NCBI RefSeq assembly: GCF_002483305.1 | Contig: NZ_DLHQ01000051.1 | Span: forward strand, 35,556-99,555 | From: Brevundimonas sp. UBA7664 | GTDB lineage: Bacteria; Pseudomonadota; Alphaproteobacteria; Caulobacterales; Caulobacteraceae | Direction of reading: 5' to 3' | Length of the DNA stretch: 64,000 nucleotides | Shown here: positions 59,661 to 64,000 of the stretch, piece after piece | Layout of the letters: every line of letters starts with the position of its first letter | Position numbering within the stretch: the stretch's first letter is position 1 | Position numbers and translations under genes: made by a program | Notes under the pieces: generated by a model | The model's database searches: none | What the model saw: the letters and a program-made list of their open reading frames with translations, nothing else | Told to the model about the DNA's origin: nothing

Positions 59661-61538
59661 ATGCCCATCCGCCGCCTCCCCCCTGAAACCGTCAACCGCA
59701 TCGCCGCCGGCGAGGTGGTCGAACGCCCGGCCAGCGCCATCAAGGAACTTGTCGAGAATGCGCTCGACGCAGGCGCGACGCGCATCGAGGTCCAGGCCGA
59801 CGGCGGCGGGCTGACCCGTATCCTGATCGCCGACGACGGGCACGGCATGGCCGCCGATCAGTTGGCCCTCGCCGTCGAACGCCACGCCACCTCCAAGCTG
59901 GAAGCCGATGACGCGGGCGACGTCGACCTGCTGCGCATCTCCACCCTCGGCTTCCGCGGCGAGGCCCTGCCCTCGATCGGCTCGGTGGCCCGCCTGACCA
60001 TCACCAGCCGCCCCCGCGAAGGCGGCGACGCCCACAGCATCACTGTCGAGGGCGGCGACCAGCGCCCCGTCGCCCCCGCCGGCTTCCCCGGCCCGCACGG
60101 CGCGCGCGTCGAGGTGCGCGACCTGTTCTACGCCACCCCCGCCCGGCTCAAATTCATGAAGTCAGAGCGGTCCGAGGCCATGGCCATCTCGGAAGAGATC
60201 AAACGCCAGGCCATGGCCCACGAGGGCGTCGCCTTCACCCTCGATCTCGACGGCAAGACGACCCTGCGCCTGCCCGCCGAACACCCCGGAGACGTGGGCC
60301 GGTTGAAGCGGCTGGCCGCCCTGCTGGGCCGCGATTTCGAGGCCAACGCCCTGCTGATCGACCAGTCGCGCGACAACGTCCGCCTCACCGGCTACGCGGG
60401 CCTGCCGACCTATTCCCGCGGCAACGCCGGCCACCAGTATCTGTTCGTCAACGGCCGCCCGGTGAAGGATCGCCTGCTGCAGGGCGCCCTGCGCGGGGCC
60501 TATGCCGACTTCCTCGCCCGCGACCGGCATCCGGCCGCGGTGCTGTTTCTCGAGATCGATCCGCTCTACGTCGACGTCAACGTCCACCCGGCCAAGGCCG
60601 AGGTCCGCTTCCGCGATCCGGCGCTCGTCCGGGGCCTGATCGTCGGCGCCCTGCGCCACGCCCTCGCCGCCGCCGGGCACAGGGCCTCGACCACGGTGGC
60701 GGCGGACGCGCTGGCGGGGTTCCGCCCCCATTCCGGCGTCGGCCCCGGACCCGCCTACAGCCCGTCCTCCCCCTCGGCCCAGGGCTGGAGCGGCTGGCAG
60801 GGCTGGGCCGCCCCGGCGAGCGCGAACGCCCAGATTATTCCGGGACTTAACGACCGGTCGGCGCGGGTCGAGTACGGGTCCGGCGACAATGAGGATTTGC
60901 GCTACAGAATCGGTGAGAATTCGACGACGCCGGAGTCGTACACGGAGGATTTGAGAGACTATCCGCTCGGCGCCGCCCGGGCCCAACTTCATGGCACTTA
61001 CATTGTCGCCCAGACCCGCGACGGGCTCGTCGTCGTCGACCAGCACGCCGCCCACGAACGCCTCGTCTACGAGCGGATGAAGGTGCAGATGGCGCGCGGC
61101 TCGGTCACCCGTCAGGCCCTGCTGACCCCGGAGGTGGTCGAGCTGGACCCCGCCGAGGCCGAACGCGTCTCGGCCCGCGCCGACGAACTGGCCGAGCTCG
61201 GCCTGATCGTCGAACCCTTCGGCGCCGGCGCCGTGCTGGTGCGCGAAACCCCGGCCCTGCTCGGCGACACCGACGTCCAGGGCCTGATCCGCGACATCGC
61301 CGACGACCTGGCTGAACACGGCGCGGCCCTGGCCCTGTCCGAACGGCTCGGCGAGGTCTGCGGCACCATGGCCTGTCATGGCTCGGTGCGGGCCGGGCGG
61401 GTGCTGTCGGCGCCCGAGATGAACGCCCTGCTGCGCGAGATGGAGGCCACGCCGCATTCGGGCCAGTGCAACCACGGCCGCCCGACCTATGTCGAGCTCA
61501 AGCTGGCTGACCTGGAGAAGCTGTTCGGACGGCGCTGA
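59661..61538 (+). CDS. mutL: DNA mismatch repair protein MutL
   Basis: A 625-residue MutL. The GHKL ATPase domain has [44 protein letters not shown] and the transducer domain with [12 protein letters not shown] flexible linker spans about 340-445. The C-terminal dimerisation domain shows [31 protein letters not shown] and [13 protein letters not shown]. The QCNHGRPT and [10 protein letters not shown] motifs plus DQHAAHER suggest an endonuclease-type (non-MutH) C-terminal metal site. Linker codons at about 60836-60990 look unlike the rest. Confidence 0.95.
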   Translation: MPIRRLPPETVNRIAAGEVVERPASAIKELVENALDAGATRIEVQADGGGLTRILIADDGHGMAADQLALAVERHATSKLEADDAGDVDLLRISTLGFRGEALPSIGSVARLTITSRPREGGDAHSITVEGGDQRPVAPAGFPGPHGARVEVRDLFYATPARLKFMKSERSEAMAISEEIKRQAMAHEGVAFTLDLDGKTTLRLPAEHPGDVGRLKRLAALLGRDFEANALLIDQSRDNVRLTGYAGLPTYSRGNAGHQYLFVNGRPVKDRLLQGALRGAYADFLARDRHPAAVLFLEIDPLYVDVNVHPAKAEVRFRDPALVRGLIVGALRHALAAAGHRASTTVAADALAGFRPHSGVGPGPAYSPSSPSAQGWSGWQGWAAPASANAQIIPGLNDRSARVEYGSGDNEDLRYRIGENSTTPESYTEDLRDYPLGAARAQLHGTYIVAQTRDGLVVVDQHAAHERLVYERMKVQMARGSVTRQALLTPEVVELDPAEAERVSARADELAELGLIVEPFGAGAVLVRETPALLGDTDVQGLIRDIADDLAEHGAALALSERLGEVCGTMACHGSVRAGRVLSAPEMNALLREMEATPHSGQCNHGRPTYVELKLADLEKLFGRR

Positions 61539-61539
61539 C

Positions 61540-61728
61540 TCAGACCGTCGCCGGCCGGCATATCTCGATCACCCGGGTGACCAGCCGGGATTCCCGCAAC
61601 GGCCCCAGAATAGGATCGTTCTCCGGCGGCACGACCAGCAGAAGGAAGAGCACGGCCGCCTGGGCCAGGACAACCAGGGCCAGGATGCCGATCAGGGCAG
61701 GTGTCAAACCGGACCGGCGCACGCTCAT
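61540..61728 (-). CDS. small single-span membrane protein, hypothetical
   Basis: A 62-residue protein with one hydrophobic helix (GLTPALIGILALVVLAQAAVLFLLLVV) and a soluble tail ENDPILGPLRESRLVTRVIEICRP containing one Cys. I do not recognise a family. The ATG at 61728 has GGAGG five bases upstream, better than the longer reading from 61779. It converges on mutL, the stops being two bases apart. Confidence 0.55.
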   Translation of the reverse strand: MSVRRSGLTPALIGILALVVLAQAAVLFLLLVVPPENDPILGPLRESRLVTRVIEICRPATV

Positions 61729-61812
61729 GCCGCCCTCCACAATCAGATACCGCTGGTATGCGGTAGAACGGGCCGGCACAAGCCTACGAAACCTGATCGG
61801 CCGGCGGCCGGG

Positions 61813-62847
61813 TCAGAAGGCGAGCGCCTCCAGGGTCGCGCCCGCGCGGCCGCCGGAAACCAGCTCGCCGCCCGCGACCGCATAGACGACCCCGTTCACC
61901 GCCGCCGCCGCCAGCCCGTGCCGCGGCGTCCGCATCGGCGGCCCGGCCGCCCAGTGATCGGCGCCCGGATCATAGATCCAGGTCTCGGCGAACACCCCGC
62001 CGCCCGCGCCGGGGGCGAACCACTCGCCGCCGAAGACGACCAGTTTCCCGCCCGCCGCCGCCATGGCCAGACCCCCGCCGACCTGCTGGCCTGACGCTTC
62101 GGACCGCGGGATCGGCGCGAGCGTGTCCCAGCGGTCCTCAATGGGATCATAGCGGTCCAGCTGTCCCGTTCCGCCGCCGCTGACGGTCCGGCCGCCGGCG
62201 ACCCAGATCGCCCCGTCCAGCGCCGCGCCCGCCGCGCTGTTGCGGGCCATGGGACAGGGACGCGCCGTCTCCCAGCGGTCGTCGCCCGGGATATAGACCC
62301 GGTGGGTCGCGACATCGCCGTGGTCCCTCCACCCGGCGTTCGTCTCGCCGATCGGCGAGCGGCCGGTGATCAGATGCAGCACGCCGGCATGATTGACCCC
62401 GACCGTCTCGCACAGTCGCTCCGGCAGCGGGGCGACGGCCTTCCACTCCCCGGCGTCGAGAGCCCAGACATCGGTCATGGCGGTCCAGTCGCCCGCGTCG
62501 GATCGGGCATAGCCGCCGAAGGCGTAGATTCGCCCGTTATTGCCCGCGATCAGCATCGGATGGTGGCGCGGCGCGGGAAGCTTCGGCCCCTCGTCCCACA
62601 GGTCCGTGGCCGGATCGTACAGGCCGACGCGATCCTCGACGTGCAGGGGCTCGCCGGGCCGGCTGACCAGACCTCCGGCGATCACCACCAGCCCGCCCCA
62701 TTCGACGCCATAGATCTCCTGCACCGGCCAGGGCGCCGACGCGCGCGGCGTCCACGCGACCTCCGGCTCCTGCGCGGAGACGGCGAACGGAACAGCGGAC
62801 GAAGCTCCGGCGGCGGCGAGGAACGCGCGGCGATCGATCTGGCTCAT
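61813..62847 (-). CDS. Kelch-repeat protein exported by the Tat pathway
   Basis: A 344-residue protein. The N terminus DRRAFLAAAGASSAVPFAVSA has the twin arginines R6-R7 and an Ala-rich core, a Tat signal. The mature part is a beta-propeller of about six Kelch units: GGLVSRPGEPLHVEDRVGLYDPATDLW, FGGYARSDAGDWTAMTDVWALDAGEW, VAGGRTVSGG, FGGEWFAPGAGGGVFAETWIYDPGADHW and so on, with GG pairs and a Y-D-P-x-x-D-x-W motif. Its partner is unknown. The 254-base gap upstream is shared with yjhX. Confidence 0.83.
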   Translation of the reverse strand: MSQIDRRAFLAAAGASSAVPFAVSAQEPEVAWTPRASAPWPVQEIYGVEWGGLVVIAGGLVSRPGEPLHVEDRVGLYDPATDLWDEGPKLPAPRHHPMLIAGNNGRIYAFGGYARSDAGDWTAMTDVWALDAGEWKAVAPLPERLCETVGVNHAGVLHLITGRSPIGETNAGWRDHGDVATHRVYIPGDDRWETARPCPMARNSAAGAALDGAIWVAGGRTVSGGGTGQLDRYDPIEDRWDTLAPIPRSEASGQQVGGGLAMAAAGGKLVVFGGEWFAPGAGGGVFAETWIYDPGADHWAAGPPMRTPRHGLAAAAVNGVVYAVAGGELVSGGRAGATLEALAF

Positions 62848-62926
62848 GGGGCGCAGCTTGGCGCAGAACCGCGACCTGCGCTATATGGCGGCGTCCAACC
62901 CTCGGGATCATCCCGACAGGAAGCCT

Positions 62927-62953
62927 ATGTCCGAGATTGCGCGAAAGGCCTGA
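62927..62953 (+). other. possible eight-codon leader ORF upstream of yjhX
   Basis: ATG at 62927 encodes MSEIARKA then TGA, with AGGAAG three bases upstream. It lies 175 bases before the yjhX start, ahead of a large inverted repeat. It may be a chance ORF, a leader peptide or the stub of a deleted gene. Confidence 0.2.
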
Positions 62954-63006
62954 GGCCTCCACGGCGCTGACTGTGAAGAGCCTCTGAACCGCACGTCGGC
63001 GTCCCA

Positions 63007-63052
63007 GCCGAAATCGGTCTGATCGCGCTTGCGATCAGGCTCAGATTTCGGC
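63007..63052. repeat. interrupted inverted repeat upstream of yjhX
   Basis: GCCGAAATC (63007-63015) pairs with GATTTCGGC (63044-63052), and inside it CTGATCGC (63019-63026) pairs with GCGATCAG (63031-63038) around loop GCTT. The two stems form a 17-base-pair interrupted hairpin ending 49 bases before the yjhX start. It could be an RNA hairpin in the leader or a protein site. Confidence 0.6.
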
Positions 63053-63101
63053 CCGGAGCACTGCGCCGGCGCGACCTTTCACGCCTTTCCGGACATTTTC
63101 C

Positions 63102-63377
63102 ATGAACATCTCCCGAGCGGAGCAGCGGACGCTGCACGCCCTGGCCCAGGGCGGCGCGATCGTCCTAGACCGCGACGCCGACGGCCGCATCCTGCGCGCC
63201 GACTGTTTCACCCGCGACGGCTTCCTGCTGACCGACTGCAATCTGTCGGTCTGGAGGAAGCTGAAAACGAAGGGCCTGATCGCGTCGATCGGCGGCGGGC
63301 CCTACAGGGTCAACCGCGACGGTCTGGCGCGCATGCGCAGCCAGCTCGACAACCGGGTGTCAGCCCGCGGCTGGTAG
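63102..63377 (+). CDS. yjhX: YjhX family protein (UPF0386, putative toxin)
   Basis: A 91-residue protein: [49 protein letters not shown] and [22 protein letters not shown] match the YjhX/UPF0386 family closely. The fold is winged-helix-like. In Escherichia coli YjhX was proposed as the toxin of a YjhX-YjhQ pair. No GNAT-type yjhQ partner is adjacent here. Its 3' end overlaps the convergent rsmD by 18 bases. Toxicity is not established for this homologue. Confidence 0.83.
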   Translation: MNISRAEQRTLHALAQGGAIVLDRDADGRILRADCFTRDGFLLTDCNLSVWRKLKTKGLIASIGGGPYRVNRDGLARMRSQLDNRVSARGW

Positions 63378-63935
63378 AACCCTGAGGAATAGGACGCGCG
63401 CGGCGCCGTAGTCGCGCGCGTCCAGTCGCTCATAGCCCGGCGTATCGATCTCCGGCTCGTCGGAGCCGCGTTCGAAGACGACGACCGCGCCGGGCCTGAG
63501 CCAGCCGCCCTCCAGCAGCCGGAGCAACGTCTGCTCGCCCAGCCCCTTGCGATAGGGCGGATCAAGGAAGGCCAGGTCGAAAGCCTCGCCGTCGGAACCG
63601 GGACGGCCGCCGAGGTCCGTCGCGCTGCGCCGGTGCACCCGGGTGCGGCCCATGACCCCATAGGCGTCGGCGTTCTCGCGAATGGCCCCACGCGCCTCGT
63701 CATCCGTCTCGACGAACAGGGCGAAGCCGGCGCCGCGGCTGATCGCCTCGAACCCGAGGGCGCCCGAGCCGGCGTACAGGTCCATGACCCGCATGCCGTC
63801 GAGCGGTTCGGCCCAGGCGGCATGTTCCAGCACATTGAACACAGCCTGCCGCGCGCGGTCAGAGGTCGGGCGCGTGCCCTGCCCCTCCGGCGTGACAATG
63901 GTCCGCCCCTTCAGACTGCCGGCGACAATCCGCAC
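63360..63935 (-). CDS. rsmD: 16S rRNA (guanine(966)-N(2))-methyltransferase
   Basis: A 191-residue RsmD. It opens [14 protein letters not shown], then [17 protein letters not shown], the SAM-binding [19 protein letters not shown] and the catalytic motif [13 protein letters not shown] (NPPY type, here DPPY). It methylates G966 of 16S rRNA. The start is GTG at 63935, three bases after the preceding stop, so the gene is cotranscribed with the upstream pseudouridine synthase-like gene. Confidence 0.93.
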   Translation of the reverse strand: MRIVAGSLKGRTIVTPEGQGTRPTSDRARQAVFNVLEHAAWAEPLDGMRVMDLYAGSGALGFEAISRGAGFALFVETDDEARGAIRENADAYGVMGRTRVHRRSATDLGGRPGSDGEAFDLAFLDPPYRKGLGEQTLLRLLEGGWLRPGAVVVFERGSDEPEIDTPGYERLDARDYGAARVLFLRVLPAAG

Positions 63936-63938
63936 GGA

Positions 63939-64000
63939 TCAGCCCTTGGAGCGGGGACCGCGCGGCGAACCGCGCCCGCCGGCAGGCCCCGCGCCCGGAC
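63939..64000 (-). CDS. C-terminal tail of a gene upstream of rsmD, probably a pseudouridine synthase
   Basis: Only the last 19 codons and the stop lie in the window. They read PGAGPAGGRGSPRGPRSKG, a Gly/Arg/Pro-rich basic tail typical of RluB/RsuA-type pseudouridine synthases of this group, which commonly precede rsmD. The tail alone does not prove identity. Confidence 0.45.
   Translation of the reverse strand, partial: PGAGPAGGRGSPRGPRSKG

Overview
The window is a gene-dense, very GC-rich stretch of chromosome, apparently from an alphaproteobacterium of the Caulobacterales. A Brevundimonas-like genus is my best guess, from recall of family composition rather than a search. Grounds are an E1-beta subunit of pyruvate dehydrogenase carrying its own lipoyl domain, the dusB/ntrYX/dat/hfq/hflX/mazG neighbourhood, fused ispDF, a PopA-like degenerate GGDEF protein, paired GANTC sites before ftsB, and promoters that fit the Caulobacter TTGAC-(short spacer)-GCTANAWC pattern. 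About 70 genes are supported. No gap between genes exceeds 300 bases. I saw no rRNA, tRNA, CRISPR array, insertion sequence or prophage gene. This is essentially core genome.

Layout. 1-1286: end of a Sua5-type gene, YceI and cytochrome b561. 1409-3193: acyl-CoA dehydrogenase. 3350-10250: a minus-strand pyruvate dehydrogenase operon (pdhA, pdhB, DUF5076, pdhC, ACT protein, DUF3667 membrane protein, lpd). 10363-14532: ftsB, a secreted NTF2-like protein, an AraC regulator, enolase, a lipoprotein, rpmF. 14643-19877: two GNATs, an LhgO-like oxidase, RatA/Coq10-like protein, lipA and an unrecognised membrane-anchored alpha/alpha-toroid protein. 20084-24312: acyl-CoA synthetase, doxX, DODA-type dioxygenase, and two overlapping genes for a zinc-protease-like protein and a VanY-like peptidase. 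24456-34095: MFS transporter, mazG, then hflX, hfq, dat, ntrX, ntrY and dusB on the minus strand. 34140-41332: MAPEG protein, ispDF, membrane/spermidine-synthase fusion, pncC, tusA, BrkB, PopA-like protein. 41375-49519: ArsR-SRPBCC pair, SRAP protein, guaA, nucleosidase, RsmB-like methyltransferase, MAPEG, guaB, tandem DUF2061. 49516-57302: rlmE, ppiB, rnd, purM, purN, M13 peptidase, glycine-zipper lipoprotein, DUF1275, ndk. 57447-64000: ABC-F, DUF2164, mutL, small membrane protein, kelch protein, YjhX, rsmD, and the tail of a probable pseudouridine synthase.

Functional themes are lipoate-dependent carbon metabolism (pdh operon plus lipA), purine synthesis (guaA, guaB, purM, purN, ndk), RNA modification (dusB, rsmB-like, rlmE, rsmD), and nitrogen/envelope signalling (ntrYX). 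Many adjacent genes overlap by ATGA or GTGA, indicating translational coupling, and GTG/TTG starts are common.

No clearly new multi-gene system was found. The best leads are a triple-hairpin intergenic repeat read in frame inside the PdhC linker, the PopA-like protein with an intact c-di-GMP I-site but no GGDEF motif, the membrane-anchored toroid protein, NtrYX without NtrBC and with an NtrX lacking GAFTGA, several uncharacterised palindromic operators, and a YjhX-family gene without its usual partner.
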